Positions 57,529-64,000 of a DNA stretch of 64,000 nucleotides are shown piece after piece. Numbering within the stretch: the stretch's first letter is position 1; the number at the start of each line of letters is the position of its first letter. The notes below the pieces were generated by a model that saw only the letters and a program-made list of their open reading frames with translations, made no database searches and had not been told where the DNA came from. The stretch is from CAYFPX01 sp964519895 (lineage in GTDB: Bacteria; Myxococcota_A; UBA796; CAJQPC01). The stretch lies in the NCBI GenBank assembly GCA_964519895.1, contig CAZFLE010000013.1:32642-96641 (forward strand). The letters run 5' to 3'. The position numbers were made by a program, and so were the translations under genes.

Positions 57529-58568
57529 GCCGCACCCTCTTGCGACCGCCGCCGCTCCGCCCTGGAGCCACGATCGGCGTGTTCACACCTTCCTTTCCGG
57601 CCCACGCCACGTTCCCAGACCGGTATCGACACGGCGTCGCCCAGCTCCAGGCCACGGGCTTCACCGTGCGCGAGGGCACGCTGACCCGCCGGCACACGTC
57701 CCAGGGCTACCGGTCCGGATCGCCCCAGCAGCGAGCCGCCGAGCTCATGGACCTGTTCCTGGACCCCGACGTCGACGGCCTGGTGGCGACCATCGGCGGC
57801 AACAACTCGTCGTCGCTCTTGCCCTTCCTGGACTTCGACGCGATCCGCGCCCACCCCAAGGTCCTGTGTGGCTACAGCGACGTGACCTCGCTTCACATGG
57901 CCCTGCTCGCCGGGGCGGGCCTGTCGACGTTCTACGGGCCGGCGGTGGCGCCGTCGTGGGGGGAGTGGCCGGGGGTGCTGCCGGAGACCCTGGAGAGCTT
58001 CCTCGCGGCGGTGCGCACCCACACCGAAGGCGAGCGGGTGCTGACGCCGCCGGACCACTGGAGCCGGGTGGGAGGCCGCTGGCACGACGGCTCCTGGCGC
58101 ACCCAGGCCCGCACCTGGGAGCCCCACGACGGCTGGCGCGTCCTGCGCCCGGGTCGGGTCGAGGCCCCTCTGATCGTGGCCAACTTGAACACGCTGTGCT
58201 GCCTGATGGGCACGCCCTGGGTGCCCGATCTGAGCGGCTGCGTGCTGTTGCTGGAGACCATGGATCTGGACATGGCGATCGAAGAACGCAACCTGCGCCA
58301 GCTCCAGCTCGCTGGGGTGTTCGACCGGCTCGCGGGCCTGTTGATCGGGCGGGTCGAGTTCCCGGACGATGACGCTCCGTTCTCGCTGGATGATCTGATC
58401 CTCGAGGTGGTCGGCCCGCAGGACTACCCCATCGTGGCCGACCTGGACTGCTGCCACACCAAGCCGATGCTGACGCTGGCGCAGCGGGTGCCGGTGCGCG
58501 TCGTGGCGCCCCGGGCCGGTCCGGCGCTGCTGACGCTGCTGGGCCCCATGGTCAGGCCCGCAGCGTGA
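57525..58568 (+). CDS. S66-family LD-carboxypeptidase / MccF-like serine peptidase
   Basis: 347 residues. VFTPSFPAHATFPDRY at the N-terminus, IGGNNSSSLLPFLDFDAI and VLCGYSDVTSLHMA with Ser in G-Y-S-D are the nucleophile region of the S66 family. The Glu in LLLETMD and the His in CCHTKPMLT complete the Ser-Glu-His triad. Members are murein LD-carboxypeptidases or MccF-type enzymes that cleave microcin C-like adducts. No signal peptide, so cytoplasmic. Translationally coupled to the GT-C-like gene (ATGA). Confidence 0.85.
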   Translation: MSRTLLRPPPLRPGATIGVFTPSFPAHATFPDRYRHGVAQLQATGFTVREGTLTRRHTSQGYRSGSPQQRAAELMDLFLDPDVDGLVATIGGNNSSSLLPFLDFDAIRAHPKVLCGYSDVTSLHMALLAGAGLSTFYGPAVAPSWGEWPGVLPETLESFLAAVRTHTEGERVLTPPDHWSRVGGRWHDGSWRTQARTWEPHDGWRVLRPGRVEAPLIVANLNTLCCLMGTPWVPDLSGCVLLLETMDLDMAIEERNLRQLQLAGVFDRLAGLLIGRVEFPDDDAPFSLDDLILEVVGPQDYPIVADLDCCHTKPMLTLAQRVPVRVVAPRAGPALLTLLGPMVRPAA

Positions 58569-58676
58569 CAGGGGTGTCTTGATCCCAGGGCGGAACCGGT
58601 GATGACGAATTGGAATTCCAGGGACTTGGCCTTGGCATCGGGCTTGCAGGTTCTCCCAAGGCCTGGAGGTCGAGTC

Positions 58677-59504
58677 ATGTCCCTGCTCTGGATGCCTGCC
58701 GCCCTTGCCCTCGTCGCCGGAGACGCCCCTGCCGACACCGGAGGGTGCATGGGCAACCGCATGGTCGAGCACCGGCCGGCCAATGGCGCCGAAGGGGTGC
58801 CGTGGGACGCGCGGCTGACCCTGGCCTTCGAGCGGGACGGCTGCTCGTCCAGCGCGGTGGTCGTCCAGGTCGACAGCGACCAGGACGAGTCCTGGGACCT
58901 GGACGTGACTCTGGACAGCAGCACCGAGCTGGCCCACTGGCTCCCCAGCGACGGCTGGACCCCGGGCACGACCTACACCGTGACGGTCTTCGACGACACG
59001 AGCGACGACACCGACGAGCTGGGTCGGAGCTTCTCCTTCACCGCTGGCGATGCCCAGGTCGAGGCCATCCTGGAGGCGCCGTCGGTCACGCTCTACGACG
59101 CCTGGGGAGACCCTGGTAGCGGGGGGCTTGGCGTGGTGGAAGTCGACCTGCACGTGTCCCACCAGCCCGACGTGCTGGGCCTGGGGCTGGTCCAGGTCGT
59201 GTGGACCTCGGAGCCAGGCACCGCGCTGGCGACCAAGTTCGCCACGGGGACCGGGGAGCTCGAGGTGGCGCTGACGATGATCGCGTCGACGGACCTCGAG
59301 CAGGTCTGCCTGGCAGCCCGACAGATGGATGCGACGGGCGAGGCGACGGCGCTGGGCGACGAGGCCTGCATCGACATCGCGTGGGACGAGGTCGATGACG
59401 CCGGGTGCGGCGGCTGCAACTCGGGGGTCGGTGTGATGGGGGCCGGTCTGGTGTGGTGTGTGGTGGCGTGTCTGATCGCCGTGCGGCGAGAGGAGTCCGA
59501 GTGA
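58677..59504 (+). CDS. Ig-like secreted protein with MYXO-CTERM-like tail (paralogue 1)
   Basis: 275 residues. Signal peptide (MSLLWMPAALALVAG), then CMGNRMVEHRPANGAEGVP with DARLTLAFE as the first strand of an Ig-like domain. The tail CGGCNSGVGVMGAGLVWCVVA ends with RREE. The MYXO-CTERM pattern (Cys, helix, Arg) is clear though not canonical. GGAGG at 58665-58669 fixes the start. The next gene is a paralogue with an overlapping start. Confidence 0.65.
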   Translation: MSLLWMPAALALVAGDAPADTGGCMGNRMVEHRPANGAEGVPWDARLTLAFERDGCSSSAVVVQVDSDQDESWDLDVTLDSSTELAHWLPSDGWTPGTTYTVTVFDDTSDDTDELGRSFSFTAGDAQVEAILEAPSVTLYDAWGDPGSGGLGVVEVDLHVSHQPDVLGLGLVQVVWTSEPGTALATKFATGTGELEVALTMIASTDLEQVCLAARQMDATGEATALGDEACIDIAWDEVDDAGCGGCNSGVGVMGAGLVWCVVACLIAVRREESE

Positions 59505-60286
59505 TCGCGCTGGCGCTCCAGCTGCTGCTGCCGGTGGCCGTCGCCGACCGGGACAGCACGGGGGACACGGCGTGCCAGGTGCCGGCGCTGACCGAGGTCC
59601 GGCCGGGCGACGGACAGACCGACGTGCCGGTCGATGCTCGGTTCCTGGCGCTGTTCGAGGAGGGAGACTGCGGAGAGGGCTCGCTGATCTGGGAATTGAC
59701 CCAGGAGGGGGTCGACGAGCCGCTCCAGGAAGACAGCGCGTCGTCGTCGGGCGGCCGGGCCAGCCTGGAGCCAGACGAGGACCTGCCCGAGTCGACGTGG
59801 CTGGAGCTCCTGGTGACCGACCGCACCGAGAACCGCTTCCAGCACGAGTTCTGGACCTCGGGCCTTGCCGCGGAACAGGTCGAGGTCTCGCCTTGGGGCG
59901 TGTTGAGCGACGTGGCTCACAGCGAGCTCGACGGCACCGATGACCGGGCCTGGCGCGCCACGCTGGACCTGGAATTCAAGGGCTTCGAGTCGGGCCTGTC
60001 CCTCGTCCAGGTCTTCGACGTCGACCATCCTGCCGAGCCCCTGGCCGAGGTGACGGCGGTGGCGACCGGTGCGGCGTGGCTGGACCTGGCGTGGACCGGG
60101 GAGAGCGCGGACACCCTGTGCCTGTACCTGGTCCAGGAGGACGAGGCGGGCCGGGGATCCGAGCGGTCCGACGACGTGTGCACGTCCGAGATCGATGCGG
60201 AGCGCAGCGGCTGCAGCGCCGTGGGATCGGCCGCGATGGCCGTCTGGTGGCTCTTGCTCATGCCCCTCTGGCAGCGCCGGGGGTGA
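59501..60286 (+). CDS. Ig-like secreted protein with MYXO-CTERM-like tail (paralogue 2)
   Basis: 261 residues, GTG start 59501 overlapping the previous stop (GTGA). Signal peptide VIALALQLLLPVAVA, then ACQVPALTEVRPGDGQTDVP and DARFLALFE in the same layout as paralogue 1. The tail has a Cys followed by a helix (AMAVWWLLLMPLW) and QRRG. Probably duplicated from the upstream gene. Its stop codon lies in a perfect hairpin shared with the stop of the RAYT gene. Confidence 0.65.
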   Translation: MIALALQLLLPVAVADRDSTGDTACQVPALTEVRPGDGQTDVPVDARFLALFEEGDCGEGSLIWELTQEGVDEPLQEDSASSSGGRASLEPDEDLPESTWLELLVTDRTENRFQHEFWTSGLAAEQVEVSPWGVLSDVAHSELDGTDDRAWRATLDLEFKGFESGLSLVQVFDVDHPAEPLAEVTAVATGAAWLDLAWTGESADTLCLYLVQEDEAGRGSERSDDVCTSEIDAERSGCSAVGSAAMAVWWLLLMPLWQRRG

Positions 60287-60308
60287 GTGTCCGAAAACCG
60301 GACACTCA
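60284..60308. terminator. Hairpin whose arms carry both convergent stop codons
   Basis: TGAGTGTCCG (60284-60293) and CGGACACTCA (60299-60308) pair perfectly over ten bases around AAAAC. The first three bases are the stop of the plus gene and, on the other strand, the last arm carries the TGA of the RAYT gene. It could terminate both transcripts. It also contains GTGTCCG, a motif shared with the element at 48052-48244 and the next hairpin. Confidence 0.6.
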
Positions 60309-61199
60309 GGCCCGTTGGGCCACCCCAGCTGGCTTGGATGTCCGGAATCCGGACATCCGCCGCGCGTCGAGCGTGCGGGGTTGGGGGTGGAGGAGGCGTG
60401 GGTCCCCCAGGCAGCTGAGCACGGCCGCGACGTGGCTTGCCGGTGCGCTGGCCCTGCGGACCGTGCGTGAGCTGCAGTCCGCGCGGGCAGCGAGGGTCTC
60501 CTGGTCCCGCCAACCCCCGAGGGAGGCCACGGTGAGAAAGAGCGTGCGAGAGGGCCCTCTGCGCTGAAGCTCCAGAGGGGCACCACGGGTCGCAGCCAGG
60601 GTCGCCCTGGCCAGTTCCTCCAGGTCCAGCCGGGCTGTGGCACGGGGTCTCACCACGGTCGGGAGCGGGGTGCCGCCCGGCGCGACCCAGGCGTCGGAGG
60701 AGACGTAGCGGTGCCACCGGGCGGGCAGGCCTTGGGGCGGCCGGCCCAAGGCCGTGGCCAGGCGCTGGGTGGTGATCCAGGGGTGCGCAGCCGCGCCGGC
60801 GATGCCCCGGTGGGTGGACCAGGTCCACGCCAGGGGGTCCTTGACCAGCACCCACTCCCGACCGGCATGGCGAAAGGGCCGGCAGGGGTTGAGCGCGACG
60901 TAGCGGAGCACGCGGGCCAGCTTGTCTGTGCTGCCCAGGGGTTCTGCCGGCGTGGGCACCTGCCAGGTGCGCCCCGAACCGGCGGTGCGGGCCTGTCCGG
61001 CGAGCTGGTGTCGCAGGAGCTCCAGGTCCGGCTGGCGGGGTGTGACCAGGTGCAGATGGTTTGGCATGAGCGTGCAGCCCAGGGCTTGGGGCCAGTGCTC
61101 CCGCAGCCGTCTCCAGAGCCAGCGGGCGCGGTCCGGCGTGTCCAGAGGCAGTCGATCGCCGGTGGCGTGTGCCACCACGTGCCAGCCAAGCGGCCTCAT
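60306..61199 (-). CDS. RAYT (REP-associated tyrosine transposase, Y1 family)
   Basis: 297 residues. TLMPNHLHLVTP gives the HUH metal motif (His48-x-His50) and LRYVALNPCRPF the catalytic Tyr100, typical of the Y1 transposase family to which TnpA-REP proteins belong. The C-terminal 150 residues (ASHVAAVLSCLGD) include a helical region. The gene starts at ATG 61199, inside the left arm of a long inverted repeat, and ends in REP-like hairpins, so it is probably a domesticated or still mobile REP transposase. Confidence 0.85.
   Translation of the reverse strand: MRPLGWHVVAHATGDRLPLDTPDRARWLWRRLREHWPQALGCTLMPNHLHLVTPRQPDLELLRHQLAGQARTAGSGRTWQVPTPAEPLGSTDKLARVLRYVALNPCRPFRHAGREWVLVKDPLAWTWSTHRGIAGAAAHPWITTQRLATALGRPPQGLPARWHRYVSSDAWVAPGGTPLPTVVRPRATARLDLEELARATLAATRGAPLELQRRGPSRTLFLTVASLGGWRDQETLAARADCSSRTVRRASAPASHVAAVLSCLGDPRLLHPQPRTLDARRMSGFRTSKPAGVAQRA
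60336..60358. repeat. REP-like palindrome GGATGTCCGGA-A-TCCGGACATCC
   Basis: A perfect 11-bp palindrome with one-base centre within the 3' part of the RAYT coding sequence. It shares TGTCCGG with the adjacent hairpin at 60284-60308 and with the arms of the 48-kb element. Such hairpins are the sites where RAYT proteins cut in other bacteria. Confidence 0.6.
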
Positions 61200-61361
61200 A
61201 GCGCCGATCACTCGCGTTGATGGGCGAGTCCCGACGGTTCGAACGCCTGGCGCCGCCCCTGGGGCTTGAGGTGACGCGGGCCACATCGGCGCCCCAGCGT
61301 CGACGCCAGGCGTCCGACCTGTCTGCGACTCGCCAGGATCAACACGAGTGATCGGCGCTAT
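61198..61361. repeat. Imperfect long inverted repeat upstream of RAYT
   Basis: Left arm 61198-61252 and right arm 61304-61361 are inverted copies, about 55 to 58 bp each. Both contain ATAGCGCCGATCACTCG at the outer end and, internally, CGCCTGGCG. The RAYT start codon lies in the outer end of the left arm, and the stop of the adjacent small gene in the outer end of the right arm. The central 51 bp has no gene. Confidence 0.75.
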
Positions 61362-61651
61362 CACGACCGCTGCCTGCGGCCGCGCCGATCCCAGCGCGGT
61401 CGCACCCAGACGCCGCTCGGGTCGTCTCCGTCGCAGTCGGCGTCGACGCCATCTCCAGGGGCGTCCCAGGCGCCCGGGTGCACCCAAGCCCGGCGGTCGT
61501 CGCAGTCGTCGCCGCCGGCGAGCACCGAAGGGTGTCCGTCGCCGTCCAGGTCGACCAGGTCCGCGCCGTCGGCGTCCTGGTCGATGCCGTCGTAGGGGAT
61601 CTCGAGGGGGTGGGCCTGGAACAAGAGCCAGGCCAGCAGTCGTGCACGCAT
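61361..61651 (-). CDS. Short MopE-type metal-binding secreted protein, possibly truncated
   Basis: 96 residues. Signal-like N-terminus MRARLLAWLLFQAHPLEI, then GIDQDADGADLVDLDGDG, GGDDCDDRRAWVHPGAWD and GVDADCDGDDPSGVW, the DxDxDG/Cys pattern of the MopE-type putative metal-binding motif. The C-terminus, after GVWV, is an unrelated basic tail that ends in the inverted repeat, so the original 3' end may have been replaced by insertion of the REP/RAYT unit. It is codirectional with the FG-GAP gene upstream (137 bp away). Confidence 0.5.
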   Translation of the reverse strand: MRARLLAWLLFQAHPLEIPYDGIDQDADGADLVDLDGDGHPSVLAGGDDCDDRRAWVHPGAWDAPGDGVDADCDGDDPSGVWVRPRWDRRGRRQRS

Positions 61652-61788
61652 CGCTTCCTCCGTGGGGGAGGCAGCGGGTAAGCAAGATGCGGGCCAGGGT
61701 TCCTTGGCGCTGGATCAGCCTGGCAGGCCGTCCGGGAAGGGGCGGGGTGTCAACCGGGAGGGGTGGGGGTGTCGGCTATTGCCAGTCA

Positions 61789-63909
61789 TCACCAGCCATT
61801 GCCTTCGAGCTGGTACACGGCGCCCTCCTGCGTCGTCTCGTCCGTGTATAAATGCGCCGAAATCCACAAACGACTGTAACCGCTTGAGTTTTCGGTCTCG
61901 AGCAGGACCGCAGAACCGAACTGGTCCGCTTCACTCTCGCCGGTGAGCTTGGCCTGAGCTTCGCTGAGGATCACACTGCCGCTGATTGGTCCCATGACGA
62001 GGTAGGCTGCGCCCGGCGACCCTTCAGCACTCCGACCGTCTGCGCCCACCAGGACATCGAGCCACCCGTCGCTGTTGACATCTCCGGTGCCGGACACCGA
62101 TGTTCCTGCGGCCTCTCCTGCAACATCGCCTTTCAGGGTGGCGTTGGCATCGTCGAGCAGGTCGGAAGTGGGAGATGGCCCAAGGATGATGTGGACGGCG
62201 CCGGCCCCGTTCACCGAAGAGCTGTGGGATGGGGCCCCAATCAACAAATCTAGGTAGCCGTCCCCATCATGATCGGCGGCCGTTCCGACCGACGTGCCCA
62301 CGCGGTCCTTTGTACTTGGCACAAGGCGGTAGTCGGCGTCACTCAGGCCCTGTGAAGTGGTCACCGGACCATAGAGCAGGTAGACCGCGCCCAGGGCTGA
62401 GGACGTTTCGTATTGGTCGGCACCTACGAGCAATTCATCATAGCCATCGCCGTCGAGATCGCCCGCGGAGGCCACAAGAGCCCCTGCGCGGTCATCGTTG
62501 TTTTCTCCGCTCAGTGAGAATTCAGCATCATCCGCATCCAGCTCCGAACTCAGAGGCGTCGCGAACAGGTAGACCTCACCGGGCTCGGTAAGTGAGTAGT
62601 CGCGGTCGAAAGGGGCTCCAACGGCAAGCGCGTCGGCATCGGAAAGGGCTGTTCCGATGAATGCCACGGACTCCCCCAAGCGTTGTCGAGCTTCATTGCC
62701 GGTGATGATTGCGCTCGCATCGGCTGGGGTAGTCCCGCCCAAAATATTGTTGCTTGCGAAGACCAGAACCGCACCGATCGAGTAGTCGCTGGTGTCGTGG
62801 CTCGGAGCTCCGACGACGAGGTCCGGAAACCCATCTCCATCGCTGTCCGGCATGGAGGTCATGCTTGCCCCAAATTCCTGTCCCGGGCTGTCAGAGGTGA
62901 TGCGGATCCCACCTACGGTATCGAGGGTCCCCTCTGTAAAACCGCCGGAGAACAATGCGACAGTCCCACCATCGCTCGTGCTGGGCGCACCAACTGCAAC
63001 GTTCGTCCAGCCCGAGCCAGAGACGTCGCCAATCTCGAACAGGGAGGCGCCAAGGTGCCCCCCATTGCTGCCTCCGCTGAAGCGCACCGCACCCGCGGCA
63101 ATGATTCCCACTTCGCCCTCGAACAGGCATCCGGATTCCGTGCCGTCGCAATCATTGTCGCGACGATCCCGGCAGATCTCGGGCGCCCCGGGATACTGAT
63201 CGTCGAAACTGTCGTTGCAGTCTTCACCTTGGGTTATCCAGTCTTCGGGACCCTCGCATGACGTCTGCCCTTGGTTTTCCGCACCGAAGCCGTCCTCATC
63301 TGAATCGGGATACCAGGTGGGCTGATCCGTCGCGTCGACGTCGACGGACCCGTCACAGTTGTTATCGGCCTCGTCGCAGATTTCCGTGGCATCGGGGTGA
63401 ATCTCGCTGGCCCCGTCGTCGCAGTCTGTTCCCAGGAGGCTGTGTCCGGGAGGTGCCTCGCATTGCTGAGTCTGGTAGTCGGGGTTCCCGAATCCGTCAT
63501 CATCGGCGTCCACGAACCAGACGGTCTCTGGCGAAACGTCTGCATCGCCGTCGTCGCAGTCGTGGTCATTATCTACGAAACTGGCTGGCGCGGTGCACTC
63601 AACGAGGCTCAAGGCCGGGTTGCCGTACCCGTCTCCATCTGCGTCCGCGAACCATTCTAGGGCATCTGAAGCTTCTTCATCGATTTGCCCATCGCAGTCA
63701 TCGTCCACTCCGTTGCAGACCTCGGCGGCATTGGAGTGCACGCTCCCGTCCCGGTCGTCACAGTCGGAACCACCATACTGTGTCGACCTCTCCCCGTCCT
63801 GGTCCATGTCCTGGAGCCGATCGCGGACCGTCTGGTAGTCCGCTTCAGTGGCCATGCAGGCGGTGGCCTGCCAGACGATGCTCGCCAATAGCGCTGCTCT
63901 TCGACCCAT
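61789..63909 (-). CDS. MopE-motif and FG-GAP repeat lipoprotein
   Basis: 706 residues. Lipobox TAC near residue 18, then about five MopE-type metal-binding motifs (for example GSDCDDRDGSVHSNAAEVCN, NDHDCDDGDADVSP and EDCNDSFDDQYPGAPEICRD) with paired Cys. From about residue 280 integrin-alpha-type FG-GAP repeats follow (GDVSGSGWTNVAVGAP, SDGDGFPDLVVGAP, DGDGYDELLVGA, DHDGDGYLDLLIGAP, NSDGWLDVLVGA). A secreted calcium-binding surface protein is likely. Base composition looks lower in GC than neighbours, hinting at recent transfer. Confidence 0.75.
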   Translation of the reverse strand: MGRRAALLASIVWQATACMATEADYQTVRDRLQDMDQDGERSTQYGGSDCDDRDGSVHSNAAEVCNGVDDDCDGQIDEEASDALEWFADADGDGYGNPALSLVECTAPASFVDNDHDCDDGDADVSPETVWFVDADDDGFGNPDYQTQQCEAPPGHSLLGTDCDDGASEIHPDATEICDEADNNCDGSVDVDATDQPTWYPDSDEDGFGAENQGQTSCEGPEDWITQGEDCNDSFDDQYPGAPEICRDRRDNDCDGTESGCLFEGEVGIIAAGAVRFSGGSNGGHLGASLFEIGDVSGSGWTNVAVGAPSTSDGGTVALFSGGFTEGTLDTVGGIRITSDSPGQEFGASMTSMPDSDGDGFPDLVVGAPSHDTSDYSIGAVLVFASNNILGGTTPADASAIITGNEARQRLGESVAFIGTALSDADALAVGAPFDRDYSLTEPGEVYLFATPLSSELDADDAEFSLSGENNDDRAGALVASAGDLDGDGYDELLVGADQYETSSALGAVYLLYGPVTTSQGLSDADYRLVPSTKDRVGTSVGTAADHDGDGYLDLLIGAPSHSSSVNGAGAVHIILGPSPTSDLLDDANATLKGDVAGEAAGTSVSGTGDVNSDGWLDVLVGADGRSAEGSPGAAYLVMGPISGSVILSEAQAKLTGESEADQFGSAVLLETENSSGYSRLWISAHLYTDETTQEGAVYQLEGNGW

Positions 63910-63917
63910 CCCGCCGC

Positions 63918-64000
63918 TCAGGGCGAATACGGCGTCGCGTTGCTCACGTCCAACTCGTAGTGGTCGCAGCTGTCCGAGGCCGACGGGTTGCGGGTCACCT
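63918..64000 (-). CDS. C-terminal end of an upstream gene (partial)
   Basis: The frame enters from the right edge and ends at TGA 63918-63920; the last residues read VTRNPSASDSCDHYELDVSN then ATPYSP. It ends 8 bp before the start of the FG-GAP lipoprotein gene, so the two are probably co-transcribed. Too little is visible to assign a family. Confidence 0.45.
   Translation of the reverse strand, partial: VTRNPSASDSCDHYELDVSNATPYSP

Overview
The window is high-GC DNA, dense in genes, with start/stop overlaps (ATGA, GTGA, TTGA) between many co-directional neighbours. Several features point to a myxobacterium-like member of the Myxococcota / former Deltaproteobacteria. These are lipoproteins with acidic Thr/Ser/Asp linkers, secreted proteins ending in a Cys-containing tail plus a helix and Arg residues (MYXO-CTERM-like), MopE-type metal-binding repeats, VCBS/FG-GAP and ASPIC/UnbV proteins, and a likely selenoprotein. 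All family assignments come from reading motifs; no database search was run. No stretch longer than about 300 bp lacks a gene.

Layout. 1-11 kb: mostly metabolic and envelope genes (nuclease-like lipoprotein, yeast-type cytosine deaminase, DoxX/HTTM-like membrane protein, saccharopine-dehydrogenase-like reductase, DnaQ-like exonuclease, futalosine-hydrolase-like nucleosidase, patatin, MFS, SDR, NhaC antiporter, and an orphan FliD-like protein). 11-18.4 kb: class III aminotransferase, YkgJ protein, HELCH metalloprotease-like protein, JAMM peptidase, two HEAT-repeat secreted paralogues, SlyX, thioesterase and a TonB-C protein. 18.4-26.4 kb: a tightly overlapping minus-strand operon that resembles dlt: adenylation-ACP fusion, methyltransferase-adenylation fusion, SGNH hydrolase, MBOAT acyltransferase and a tiny membrane protein. 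26.4-36.3 kb: secreted esterase, VCBS lipoprotein, M3 peptidase plus an HExxH peptide-hydroxylase-type protein, hybrid histidine kinase, PlsC acyltransferase and a duplicated-domain lipoprotein.

36.3-41 kb: remnants of an MNT/HEPN pair, a VapBC pair with its operator, and a RiPP-like locus. That locus has a 121-residue peptide ending in Cys, 16 uninterrupted Ser-His-Gly units and Gln-Trp, followed directly by two radical SAM genes; a third radical SAM gene lies nearby. 53-55.7 kb holds a second, complementary operon (HxsB-like radical SAM/SPASM protein, two HxsD-like proteins, a Tat-signal protein). Read together, the two loci look like a split, divergent His-Xaa-Ser (Hxs) peptide-maturation system, to which the HExxH protein at 31-32 kb may also belong.

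41-52.4 kb: a 1490-residue Ig/PKD-repeat lipoprotein, a PfkB-SIS fusion, two paralogous proteins with a shared N-terminal module (one followed by a small gene that may be its immunity protein), a TlpA-like lipoprotein whose active-site motif reads W-TGA-G-S-C in frame (likely selenocysteine), and a HisZ-like protein. 55.7-64 kb: polytopic GT-C-like protein, S66 peptidase, two Ig-like MYXO-CTERM proteins, a RAYT transposase bordered by inverted repeats and REP-like hairpins, and MopE/FG-GAP proteins.

Two intergenic elements of about 190 bp (12.7 and 48.1 kb) share an unusual four-arm nested inverted-repeat architecture and may be non-autonomous relatives of the REP/RAYT system.
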